Shown: positions 1 to 5,702, counted from the stretch's first letter. The stretch: 7,282 bases of DNA from Thermoleophilia bacterium (GCA_016463385.1 JAEMRL010000110.1:1-7282); one strand, 5' to 3'. The notes: generated by a model not told the origin, from the sequence alone. A program made the numbers and translations.

Positions 1-18
1 CCCCGTCATCCGGCTCAT
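1..18 (-). CDS. Possible 5' end of a leftward gene (partial, six codons)
   Basis: On the minus strand an ATG lies at 16-18, preceded by the purine-rich run GGCGGAGGAC (complement of 22-31). The GGAGGA core sits 4 bases before the ATG, which is a good Shine-Dalgarno arrangement. Only six codons (M-S-R-M-T-G) are visible before the window ends, so nothing can be said about the product. The gene would be divergent from the broken acetyltransferase at 174. xerD follows the NUDIX gene in the related mycobacterial order, so it is a candidate by position only; the visible residues do not test this. The call rests on the ribosome binding site and start codon alone. Confidence 0.35.
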
Positions 19-44
19 CGCGTCCTCCGCCTCGTGTAGCGCGG

Positions 45-73
45 TTTCTACGCGCCCGCCCCGCCTCCGGGAA
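45..73 (-). promoter_or_regulatory. Weak sigma70-like promoter candidate for the leftward gene at the edge
   Basis: On the minus strand TAGAAA (complement of 45-50) matches the -10 consensus at four of six positions. TTCCCG (complement of 68-73) lies 17 bases upstream and matches the -35 at three of six. The stretch 70-95 is less GC-rich than the rest of the window, as promoters in high-GC genomes often are. A start near position 38 would give a leader of about 20 bases ahead of the ATG at 16-18. The match is weak and unproven. Confidence 0.2.
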
Positions 74-115
74 CAACCGAAAGGCTAGATCTGAGGCTCC
101 ACAGGGGCAGGACGT

Positions 116-133
116 CGTCCGAGCCCTCGGACG
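116..133. repeat. 8-bp inverted repeat with 2-bp spacer (operator-like dyad)
   Basis: CGTCCGAG at 116-123 is followed, after CC, by its exact reverse complement CTCGGACG at 126-133. The spacer is too short for a comfortable RNA hairpin unless the inner pairs open, so a protein-binding dyad in DNA is more natural. It lies in the divergent gap between the leftward start at 18 and the acetyltransferase start at 174, about 40 bases upstream of the latter. No regulator gene is visible nearby. In such GC-rich sequence a chance dyad of this size is possible. Confidence 0.35.
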
Positions 134-173
134 GGCCCCGCTGGACGCCGCGGGTGCGGGGCCGCAGACTGCC

Positions 174-729
174 ATGGGTATCCGTCCCCTCCGCGGCGCC
201 GACCTGCCGCTCGCCCTCGCGATCGCGCAGGAGGGCTTGGGGTCGCGTGGGGCGAGCGTGACGATCTGTTGCCGACCCCCGCGCAGGCTGGTCGTCGCCG
301 AGACCGGCGGCGTGATCGCCGGCGTGGCGACCGCCGCCCTCGGAGACGCGGCCGGGCTGCTGGAGCGGGGCACTCGGTGGTGCGGCGGACCCTTGCTGCG
401 GCCGGGATCCGCGCCGACCAGACGATCCTCCTCCTGGACCTGGCCGGCGTCGCCGCGGCCGCCCGGGGACGCGGGCTCTACACGGCCCTCCTGACCGACC
501 GGCTCGCCTGGGGCGCCCGGCGCGGCGCCGCGTACGGCGTGGCCTTCGGCTGGACGCCGCCCGACGGCTGCCACATCGCTCCCGCGATGGCCCGCGCCGG
601 CTCGTCGCCAATGCCGAGATCCCCCTCTTCTTCCGCGAGACCTCCCTGCAGAACGGAGCACGCTGCCCCGCCTACGGGAACCCGTGCGTCTGCGCGGCGG
701 TGCTGTTCACGCGCCGGCTCGGGCGATGA
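174..729 (+). pseudogene. GNAT-family N-acetyltransferase, broken by frameshifts
   Basis: Three plus-strand frames carry consecutive pieces of one protein of about 180 residues. Piece 1 starts at ATG 174 (MGIRPLRGADLPLALAIAQ) and includes the strand LVVAETGGVIAGVATAAL. Piece 2, in the next frame from about 360 to 601, has LLLDLAGVAAAARGRGLYTA and continues to the HIAPAMARAG stretch; the RGRGLYTALL turn matches the acetyl-CoA-binding motif A (R-G-x-G) of GNAT enzymes. Piece 3, in the remaining frame from about 601, reads VANAEIPLFFRETSLQN and ends in a Cys-rich tail (CPAYGNPCVCAAVLFTRRL) at TGA 727-729. Both shifts go the same way and fit single-base deletions; restoring one T near 602 would give a natural Ala-Gly-Phe-Val-Ala-Asn join. 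A further excursion into the second frame at about 237-290 (GVAWGERDDLLPTP) is possible. No clear ribosome binding site precedes 174. GNAT enzymes move an acetyl group from acetyl-CoA to an amine; the substrate is unknown. Sequencing error is the main alternative to true decay. Confidence 0.65.
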
Positions 730-735
730 CGCGCG

Positions 736-775
736 GTCCATTCGGACCCCGGGGCATCGTCCAATTGGACCCCGG
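736..775. repeat. Two tandem 17-bp palindromic near-repeats
   Basis: GTCCATTCGGACCCCGG at 736-752 recurs as GTCCAATTGGACCCCGG at 759-775, two mismatches in 17, with a 23-bp period. Each copy has inverted arms, GTCC and GGAC, around a four-base centre; the second copy is a perfect 12-bp palindrome. CCCCGGGG at 747-754 is a further palindrome. The pair lies in the convergent gap 730-835, between the end of the broken acetyltransferase (729) and the end of the membrane protein gene (836). The rest of that gap holds only a short GC dyad, CCGCC/GGCGG, at 822-833, and GAGCT/AGCTC at 833-845 around the stop codon. The repeats could be paired protein-binding sites or small hairpins that help end transcription from both sides. 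No U-rich tract accompanies them. Confidence 0.55.
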
Positions 776-835
776 CCTCGAACTCCCCGCGTGCTGACGC
801 TTTCTCCGGGAGCGCTCGGGCCCGCCCCGGCGGAG

Positions 836-1192
836 CTAGGAGCTCGAGAAGACGGCCAGCACGAGCGCCGTCACCGACAGCGCCGCGAAGGCGAGGCCCG
901 AGCCGAGCACGACGAGAGCGCGCGCCGACGCCGGGTCCTCGGGAGCGCGGCGGCGGGCCGCGAGCAGCGCGCTCACCGCGAGGGCCGCCAGGAGCACGCA
1001 GAACAGCGGCGGCACCGGGCTGTGCCCGCCGACGTCGTCGGCCAGCAGCACGGCCATGACGGCGCCGCCCACGCCGAGGATCGCGAGCGCGACGCCGGCG
1101 GCGCGGTGGGCTCCCGCGCCGATGCGCCCGTCCTCCTCGTCCTCCCAGTCCTCGTCGTCGTCGAGGTCGTGGGACGGATCGTCAGGCGCCAG
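836..1192 (-). CDS. Small three-helix membrane protein with acidic N-terminal tail
   Basis: I do not recognise a family. The frame ends at TAG 836-838. From the CTG at 1190-1192 it would give 118 residues: a strongly acidic tail (about residues 4-21, rich in Asp and Glu with one Trp), then three hydrophobic segments at about 31-50, 60-79 and 91-115, with an Arg cluster (80-82) after the second. The only GTG or ATG starts in frame are GTG 1070-1072 (78 residues) and the ATG five codons later; either would cut away the tail and half of the first helix. The upstream part keeps coding-like third positions and reads straight out of the NUDIX gene end. The purine run CGGGAG lies 7 bases before the CTG. 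With the CTG start the gene overlaps NUDIX by 11 bases and would be the last gene of the pyrG operon. A CTG start is an inference; the 78-residue form is the conservative alternative. Confidence 0.6.
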   Translation of the reverse strand: MAPDDPSHDLDDDEDWEDEEDGRIGAGAHRAAGVALAILGVGGAVMAVLLADDVGGHSPVPPLFCVLLAALAVSALLAARRRAPEDPASARALVVLGSGLAFAALSVTALVLAVFSSS

Positions 1193-1733
1193 CGCGCAGC
1201 TCCCGCTCGAGCCGTAGGAGGCCGATCAGCGTCTTGGCGTCGCGCACCGAGTCGATCGCGTCCCCCAGCCGCCTCAGCGGCCATTCGACGATCTCGATCG
1301 CCTCGTCCTCATCGGCCGCCACGCCGGAGACCTCCGAGAGGTCGGTGGCCATGAAGCAATGGATGAACTCGGTGATGATCGCGGGGGCCGTGTAGAAGCC
1401 GCCCATGTCGCGCCAGGTGGCCGCCGCGCGGCCCACCTCCTCCGCGAGCTCGCGGCGCGCGCACGCGAGGGGGTCCTCGCCGGGGGCGTCGAGCTTGCCC
1501 GCCGGCAGCTCGAGCGTGTACTCCTCGACGGCCTCCCGCGGCTGGCGGACGAGCAGCACGTGGTCGTCCTCCACCGGGACGATCACGACCGCCCCGGGGT
1601 GGTCCATCACCTCCCGGGTGACCACGGTGCCGTCGGGGCGGCGGTAGTCGGACCTGCGGAGGTTGACGATCACCCCGCGGTGGATCTGCGTGCTGCTGAT
1701 CGGCGGGCCGAGGCCGCCCTGCCCGGCGTTCAC
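1182..1733 (-). CDS. NUDIX hydrolase, ADP-ribose pyrophosphatase-like
   Basis: The product is 183 residues, normal for ADP-ribose pyrophosphatases, which split ADP-ribose to AMP and ribose 5-phosphate in the cytosol using Mg2+. The Nudix box spans residues 79-101: G79, E86, then R94-E95-L96 and E98-E99-V-G101. There are six residues between the first Gly and Glu rather than the classic five; as I recall, the mycobacterial ADP-ribose pyrophosphatase encoded beside pyrG has the same spacing. The upstream stretch PGAVVIVPV and the segment LVRQPREAVEEYTLELPAGK fit the ADPRase subgroup, as does GGFYTAPAIITEFIHCF after the box, where the usual form is FYTSPGFSDE-like. The GTG start at 1731-1733 overlaps the M20 stop as GTGA, with no strong ribosome binding site, so translation is probably coupled. 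Exact substrate is inferred from family resemblance. Confidence 0.88.
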   Translation of the reverse strand: MNAGQGGLGPPISSTQIHRGVIVNLRRSDYRRPDGTVVTREVMDHPGAVVIVPVEDDHVLLVRQPREAVEEYTLELPAGKLDAPGEDPLACARRELAEEVGRAAATWRDMGGFYTAPAIITEFIHCFMATDLSEVSGVAADEDEAIEIVEWPLRRLGDAIDSVRDAKTLIGLLRLERELRAGA

Positions 1734-2866
1734 GGGGCGTCGCGCGCGGCGTCGATCAGGCCGAGGGTCACGTCGAGCATCTGCTCGAGGCTGGTGACGG
1801 CGATGCGTTCGTCGGGCGTGTGCGGCGCGATCATGCCGTTGCACAGGTTCACCGCCGGGAAGCCGTTGCGGATCAGGGCGTTGACGTCGGAGCCGCCCCC
1901 GCTCGGCACCAGGCGCGGTGTGTGACCGAGGGCGGCGAGGACCTCCATCGCGAGCCGGACCTGCGGCTCGCCCTCCCCCAGCCGGTAGCCGGTGAACTCC
2001 TTCTCCACGCGCGTCTCGAGGTCGACCTCGCACTCGCTCGCCGCCCATGTGAGGGCGTCGAGCATCGCGGTCAGCTGAACCGAGAGCGTCCGCTCGTCGC
2101 GACTGCGCGCCTCCGCGGTGACGGTGCAGCGCTCGGCCACCACGTTCGTCGCCGTGCCCCCGCCGACGGTGCCCACGTTGGCGGTGGTCTCGGCGTCGAT
2201 GCGCCCGAGCGGCATCCGGGCGACCGCCCGGGCCGCGGCCACGATCGCGCTGCGCCCCGCCTCCGGGGAGATGCCGGCGTGGGAGGCGCGCCCGATGAAG
2301 GTGGCGTCGATGCGGTGGAGGGAGGGCGCCGAGGCGACGATGTCGCCCACCGGGCCGGTGTGGTCGTAGACGAAGCCGAAGCGCGCATGGAGCGGGCTCG
2401 GGTCGAAGACATGGGCGCCCCGGAGGCCGATCTCCTCGCACGGCGTGAACACGAGCTCGACGCCCGCGTGCGGGCGCCCCTCGGCGACCACGCGGCGCAT
2501 GGCCTCCAGCACCACCGCGACGGCCGACTTGTTGTCGCCGCCGAGGATGGCCTCGTGCCGGTTCGTCAGCTCGCCGTCGACCAGCTCGACCTCGATCGGG
2601 CCCGTGACCGGGACGGTGTCGAGGTGGGTGCAGAACATGATCGGCACGCCCGGGGTGGTGGGCGCGAAGCGCCCGACGATGTTGCCGCAGCCCGCCGGGA
2701 GCGTGGTCGCCGCCCCGTCCTCGTGCACCTCGGCGCCGAGCGCCCGCAGGTCGTTGCGGACGACCTCGGCGACCCCCGCCTCCGATCGCGACGGAGACGG
2801 GATCTCGCAGAGGCGCACCATCAGCCGGGCCACCTCGGGCAGCCCGGCGAGATCCTCAGGCGTCAC
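1730..2866 (-). CDS. M20-family metallopeptidase, peptidase T-like
   Basis: The product is 378 residues, typical of M20 dizinc peptidases. Metal and catalytic residues are all visible: H81 and D83 in CTHLDTVP, bridging D111 in GGDNKSA, the Glu pair E144-E145 (general base and ligand) in TPCEEIGL, D168 in VYDHTG, and a final His at about 349 in NGMIAPHT. The inserted dimerisation domain is marked by GRASHAGISPEAGRSA. GGGSDVNAL near residue 325-333 is also characteristic. The sequence most resembles PepT-like M20 enzymes, which release N-terminal residues from small peptides; ArgE/DapE-type deacylation is less likely but cannot be excluded. No signal peptide is seen, so it should be cytosolic. 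The GTG at 2864-2866 overlaps the pyrG stop as GTGA and has no good ribosome binding site, so coupling to pyrG translation is likely. Its place between pyrG and NUDIX differs from the mycobacterial order. Confidence 0.88.
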   Translation of the reverse strand: MTPEDLAGLPEVARLMVRLCEIPSPSRSEAGVAEVVRNDLRALGAEVHEDGAATTLPAGCGNIVGRFAPTTPGVPIMFCTHLDTVPVTGPIEVELVDGELTNRHEAILGGDNKSAVAVVLEAMRRVVAEGRPHAGVELVFTPCEEIGLRGAHVFDPSPLHARFGFVYDHTGPVGDIVASAPSLHRIDATFIGRASHAGISPEAGRSAIVAAARAVARMPLGRIDAETTANVGTVGGGTATNVVAERCTVTAEARSRDERTLSVQLTAMLDALTWAASECEVDLETRVEKEFTGYRLGEGEPQVRLAMEVLAALGHTPRLVPSGGGSDVNALIRNGFPAVNLCNGMIAPHTPDERIAVTSLEQMLDVTLGLIDAARDAP

Positions 2867-4512
2867 CCGTTGAGGGGGGCGTGCTCGCGCGACGCCGCCT
2901 CGCGGAAGCGGGCGTGCTCGGCGGCCGCGCCCATGAACTCGCGGAACAGCGGCTGCGGGCGGGTCGGGCGGCTCTTGAACTCGGGGTGGAACTGCGACGC
3001 GCAGAACCACGGGTGGTCGGGCAGCTCGATCACCTCGACCAGGCGCCCGTTCGGCGAGCGGCCGCTGAACACCAGTCCGGCCGACTCCAGCTCCTCGTGC
3101 ATCGAGGGGTTGACCTCGTAGCGGTGGCGGTGGCGCTCGTAGACGACGGCCTGGTCGGCGTAGGCGGCGCGGGTGCGCGTGCCCTCCACCAGGTGCACCG
3201 GGTCGGCGCCGAGGCGCATGGTGCCGCCCCGCTCCTCCACCGCGCGCTGCTCGGGCAGGAGGTCGATGACCGGGTAGGGCGTCTCGGGGTCGGCCTCGCT
3301 CGAGTTCGCGCCGTCCATCGCGCAGACGTGGCGGGCGAACTCGATCACCGCGATCTGCATGCCGAGGCAGATGCCGAGGAACGGGGTCCGGCGCTCGCGG
3401 GCGAACCGGGTGGCGGCGATCTTGCCCTCGATGCCGCGGCCGCCGAAGCCGCCCGGGACGAGGATGCCGTCGGCCTGGGCGAGCAGGACCTCGAGGTCGG
3501 GCGCCTCGGCGTCGACCCAGTCGATCTCCAACTCGACCCCGTGGTGGATCGAGGCGTGCTTGAGCGCCTCGGCAACCGAGAGATAGGCGTCGTGCAGCTG
3601 GACGTACTTGCCGACGAGCGCGATCCGGACCCGCCCCTCGCAGGCGTGGATGCGCTCGACGAGCGCCTTCCAGTCGGTCAGGTCCGGCGGCGGCGCCGTA
3701 CGCCCGAGGCGCTGGCAGACGACGGTGGCGAAGCCCTCGGCCTCCAGGTTGAGCGGCACCTCGTAGATGTCGCCCGCGTCCACGGCGGAGATCACGGCGT
3801 TCATCGGGATGCCGCCGTAGAGCGCGATCTTGCGGCGGATGTCGTCGGTCAGCTCACGGTCGGACCGCAGCACCAGCACGTCCGGCTCGATACCGATGCG
3901 CCGCAGCTCGTTGACCGAGTGCTGGGTGGTCTTGCTCTTCAGCTCGCCGGAGGCGTCGAGGTACGGCACCAGGGTGACGTGGACGAAGCAGACGTGCTCG
4001 CGGCCGACGTCGTTGCGCAGCTGCCGGATCGCCTCGAGGAACGGCAGCGACTCGATGTCGCCGACGGTGCCGCCGATCTCGACGATCACGACCTCGGCGT
4101 TGGAGCTGGCGGCGGCCTGCCGGATGCGGGCCTTGATCTCGTCGGTGACGTGCGGGATGACCTGGACGGTCGCCCCGAGGAAGTCGCCGCGGCGCTCCTT
4201 CTTGATGACGGCGTCGTAGACGGCGCCGGTGGTCACGTTCGAGATGCGGGTGAGGCTCTCGTCGGTGAAGCGCTCGTAGTGCCCGAGGTCGAGGTCGGTC
4301 TCGGCGCCGTCCTCGGTGACGAACACCTCGCCGTGCTGGAACGGGCTCATCGTGCCGGGGTCGACGTTGAGGTACGGGTCGCACTTCTGGAGCGACACCT
4401 TGACCCCGCGCGCCTTCAGCAGGGTCCCGAGGGACGCCGCGGAGATGCCCTTCCCCAGCCCGGAGACGACGCCTCCGGTCACGAACACGTACTTCACCGG
4501 AGTCTCGACCAC
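2863..4512 (-). CDS. pyrG: CTP synthase (glutamine-hydrolysing)
   Basis: PyrG converts UTP, ATP and glutamine to CTP, the last step of de novo pyrimidine nucleotide synthesis. The 549-residue product has both domains. The N-terminal amidoligase begins with KYVFVTGGVVSGLGKGISAA (P-loop, residues 7-26), followed by CDPYLNVDPGTMSPFQHGEV (44-63) and TEDGAETDLDLGHYERF. The C-terminal class I glutamine amidotransferase has PGGFGGRGIEGK, nucleophile C382 in GICLGMQ, and H509 and E511 in SQFHPEF. The canonical DPY motif is preceded by Cys where Ile or Leu is usual. Start choice: GTG 4510-4512 is preceded by a GAGGGAGGG ribosome binding site (4517-4525), whereas the upstream ATG at 4525-4527 overlaps that site, and the GTG start puts the conserved VFVTGG motif at the usual distance. 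It heads a tightly packed operon with the M20, NUDIX and membrane protein genes. Confidence 0.97.
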   Translation of the reverse strand: MVETPVKYVFVTGGVVSGLGKGISAASLGTLLKARGVKVSLQKCDPYLNVDPGTMSPFQHGEVFVTEDGAETDLDLGHYERFTDESLTRISNVTTGAVYDAVIKKERRGDFLGATVQVIPHVTDEIKARIRQAAASSNAEVVIVEIGGTVGDIESLPFLEAIRQLRNDVGREHVCFVHVTLVPYLDASGELKSKTTQHSVNELRRIGIEPDVLVLRSDRELTDDIRRKIALYGGIPMNAVISAVDAGDIYEVPLNLEAEGFATVVCQRLGRTAPPPDLTDWKALVERIHACEGRVRIALVGKYVQLHDAYLSVAEALKHASIHHGVELEIDWVDAEAPDLEVLLAQADGILVPGGFGGRGIEGKIAATRFARERRTPFLGICLGMQIAVIEFARHVCAMDGANSSEADPETPYPVIDLLPEQRAVEERGGTMRLGADPVHLVEGTRTRAAYADQAVVYERHRHRYEVNPSMHEELESAGLVFSGRSPNGRLVEVIELPDHPWFCASQFHPEFKSRPTRPQPLFREFMGAAAEHARFREAASREHAPLNG

Positions 4513-4516
4513 GTGG

Positions 4517-4525
4517 CCCTCCCTC
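4517..4525 (-). promoter_or_regulatory. Ribosome binding site that fixes the pyrG start
   Basis: The minus strand reads GAGGGAGGG here, four bases before the GTG at 4510-4512. An in-frame ATG at 4525-4527 lies on the edge of this site and so cannot use it. The site therefore favours the GTG start. Confidence 0.7.
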
Positions 4526-4545
4526 ATCGCCCGACGACCCGCGAC

Positions 4546-4551
4546 ACGATA
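4546..4551 (-). promoter_or_regulatory. Weak -10 candidate for pyrG
   Basis: The minus strand reads TATCGT, four of six matches to TATAAT and a fit to the actinobacterial TANNNT pattern. A start about 7 bases on would leave a leader near 27 bases. No recognisable -35 lies 16-18 bases upstream, so this is only a candidate. I see no run of pyrimidines at the likely transcript start of the kind used for reiterative-transcription control of pyrG in Bacillus. Confidence 0.25.
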
Positions 4552-4580
4552 GCGGTCCGGTCGGCGGGCACGCATCCCCC

Positions 4581-4610
4581 GCGGGGTGCTCCGACACCCT
4601 GTCACCCCGC
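4581..4610. repeat. 8-bp perfect hairpin upstream of pyrG
   Basis: GCGGGGTG at 4581-4588 pairs exactly with CACCCCGC at 4603-4610. The 14-base loop contains a small ACA/TGT dyad, and GACA-CCC-TGTC (4593-4603) forms an alternative pairing that shares one base with the larger stem. It sits between the probable SDR terminator and the pyrG -10 candidate. It could be a second termination hairpin for read-through from the SDR gene, part of a longer pyrG leader if transcription begins further upstream, or a binding site in DNA. Confidence 0.4.
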
Positions 4611-4616
4611 TCGCAG

Positions 4617-4626
4617 CGGACGTCCG
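4617..4626. repeat. 10-bp perfect palindrome
   Basis: CGGACGTCCG reads the same on both strands. It lies between the two hairpins of the SDR-pyrG gap, about 105 bases upstream of the pyrG start, and could be a small operator. A chance occurrence is also possible in sequence of this composition. Confidence 0.25.
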
Positions 4627-4631
4627 GTCAG

Positions 4632-4678
4632 CGGGCGCGCCAATTGGCGCATGCGCCACGCGTCAATTGGCGCGCCCG
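4632..4678 (-). terminator. Large hairpin after the SDR gene, probable terminator
   Basis: The 15-base arm CGGGCGCGCCAATTG at 4632-4646 is perfectly complementary to CAATTGGCGCGCCCG at 4664-4678. Allowing one G-T wobble the stem extends by three more pairs (4648-4650 with 4660-4662), leaving a 9-base loop at 4651-4659, so about 19 paired positions. It begins 13 bases past the SDR stop codon on the minus strand, the place expected of a transcription terminator. No U-tract follows in either direction, so it would be the U-less hairpin type proposed for GC-rich actinobacteria. A strong stem like this could equally be a protein-binding inverted repeat. Confidence 0.65.
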
Positions 4679-4691
4679 GCCGGCGCCGGGC

Positions 4692-5564
4692 TCAGCCGGG
4701 CGTGCCGATCGGGGTTCCCAGGCCGTCGGGCACGATCTGGGCGAAGGCGGCGCGCAGTTCCTCCGGCAACCGCGAGGCGCCGTAGGAGGCCGACATGCCG
4801 CCGTCGACCGTCAGGGTGTGGCCGCTCACGTAGCTCGACGCATCCGAGGCGAGGAAGAGGAGCGGGCCGGTCAGCTCGTCCGCCCGGCCGACGCGCCCCG
4901 TCGGCTGCTGCACGAGGATCGAGTCCATGAACGGCGGCAGGGCGAAGTAGCCCTCGGTCATCTCGCTCGGGAACCAGCCCGGTGCGAGGGCGTTCACGCG
5001 GACGCCCCGGTCGCCCCAGCTCACGGCCAGCGTGCGCGTCAGGTTGATCACGGCCGCCTTCGACGCCTGGTATCCCGCCGGGTAGTTCTGCTGGCCGCCG
5101 ATCCCGAGGACCGACGAGACGTTGATGATCGAGCCCCCGCGCCCATCGGCGAGCATGCGCGCGGCCGCGGCCTGGCAGCCGTACCAGGTCCCGAACAGGT
5201 TCACCTGCAGGGTGCGCTCGAAGAGCGCGTGAGGGAGGCGCTCCGGGGTGGGGCCGCCGTCCCCGGCCGTCCCCGCGTTGTTGACCAGCACGTCGACCCG
5301 CCCGAAGCGCTCGCAGGCCGCGGCGATGAGCGCATCGACCTGCTCGGCCTCGGTCACGTCGCAGGTCACCGCGAGCGCCTGGGCGCCGTTCTCCGCCAGC
5401 TCGGCGGCGAGGGCGTCGATGCGGTCGGTGCGGCGGGCGGCCACCACCACGTCGGCACCGGCGGCCGCGAGCGCGCGGGCGAAGCCGACGCCGAGGCCCG
5501 ACGAGGCGCCGGTCACCACGGCGGTCCTGCCGGTCAGGTCGAACAGGTCGGACGGCGAGCTCAT
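4692..5564 (-). CDS. Short-chain dehydrogenase/reductase (SDR), classical type
   Basis: The 290-residue product is a classical SDR: a cytosolic Rossmann-fold oxidoreductase that moves hydride between NAD(P) and a carbonyl or alcohol. Visible motifs are the cofactor glycine motif T18-GASSGLG-25, D69-V after the third strand, NNAG at 95-98, N122, catalytic S151 in NVSSV, and Y165-x3-K169. The Arg pair at 44-45 after the second strand suggests NADP(H). APGWFPSEMTEGY and the C-terminal SSYVSGHTLTVDGG are typical of FabG/gluconate 5-dehydrogenase-like members, but the substrate cannot be told. The tail after VDGG is about 35 residues longer than in FabG and ends in a Gly/Pro-rich stretch. The ATG at 5562-5564 has a strong GAGGAGG ribosome binding site (5570-5576) 5 bases away. 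The gene is divergent from the VOC gene and ends just before a large hairpin, so it is probably a single-gene transcript. Confidence 0.92.
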   Translation of the reverse strand: MSSPSDLFDLTGRTAVVTGASSGLGVGFARALAAAGADVVVAARRTDRIDALAAELAENGAQALAVTCDVTEAEQVDALIAAACERFGRVDVLVNNAGTAGDGGPTPERLPHALFERTLQVNLFGTWYGCQAAAARMLADGRGGSIINVSSVLGIGGQQNYPAGYQASKAAVINLTRTLAVSWGDRGVRVNALAPGWFPSEMTEGYFALPPFMDSILVQQPTGRVGRADELTGPLLFLASDASSYVSGHTLTVDGGMSASYGASRLPEELRAAFAQIVPDGLGTPIGTPG

Positions 5565-5702
5565 CGGATCCTCCTCGTGGGGACGGCGTCCTGGCGACGG
5601 TCTCACCCGGACCCCCGCGCATCCACCGCCGGTTCGCCACGCGAGACGAGCCGGGACGGCGCCCCTTTGACGGCCGGGAGGGCCGCGGCGAGGATGCGCG
5701 GC
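5565..5702. other. Divergent intergenic region between the SDR and VOC genes
   Basis: This 138-bp gap must hold the promoters of both genes. On the plus strand a good -35-like TTGACG is present at 5667-5672. On the minus strand I find no convincing -10/-35 pair for the SDR gene, only its ribosome binding site next to the ATG. A shared control region would explain co-regulation of the two genes, but no clear operator palindrome is visible. Confidence 0.5.
5667..5695 (+). promoter_or_regulatory. Candidate promoter giving a near-leaderless VOC transcript
   Basis: TTGACG at 5667-5672 matches the -35 consensus at five of six positions. Seventeen bases on, GAGGAT at 5690-5695 is one base from TAGGAT, a common high-GC actinobacterial -10. 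The expected start at about 5702-5703 falls on the ATG at 5703. The mRNA would then have almost no leader, a common situation in actinobacteria. Against this, GGCGAGG at 5687-5693 could serve as a ribosome binding site if transcription begins upstream. Confidence 0.3.

Noticed and set aside
39..55. GCGCG/CGCGC 5-bp stem with a 7-base loop
   Set aside because: Too short to distinguish from chance in sequence of this GC content, and it falls within the promoter candidate of the leftward gene.
48..611. Minus-strand open frame of 187 codons opposite the broken acetyltransferase
   Set aside because: The translation is almost wholly Arg, Gly, Pro and Ser with no fold-like pattern, while the opposite strand shows GNAT motifs.
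269..1354. Long plus-strand open frame of 361 codons
   Set aside because: Only about 360-601 resembles a protein (part of the broken acetyltransferase). The rest is Arg/Ala/Pro-rich low-complexity translation lying antisense to the membrane protein and NUDIX genes, a normal effect of high GC content.
1359..1925. Plus-strand open frame of 188 codons
   Set aside because: It is antisense to NUDIX and M20, which carry clear motifs; no support for a second gene.
1820..3121. Plus-strand open frame of 433 codons
   Set aside because: It is antisense to the M20 peptidase and shows only compositionally biased sequence.
4513..4691. Known riboswitch or attenuator ahead of pyrG
   Set aside because: No known riboswitch core or pyrimidine-start slippage run was recognised; only the listed hairpins are present.
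2881..4785. Plus-strand open frame of 634 codons
   Set aside because: It lies antisense to pyrG, which has complete domain and catalytic motif evidence. The translation is a repetitive Asp/Val/Leu/Arg mirror of high-GC codons with no recognisable motif.
4644..5702. Upstream extension of the VOC reading frame
   Set aside because: The frame is open far upstream but lies antisense to the SDR gene, and the VOC fold begins just after ATG 5703.
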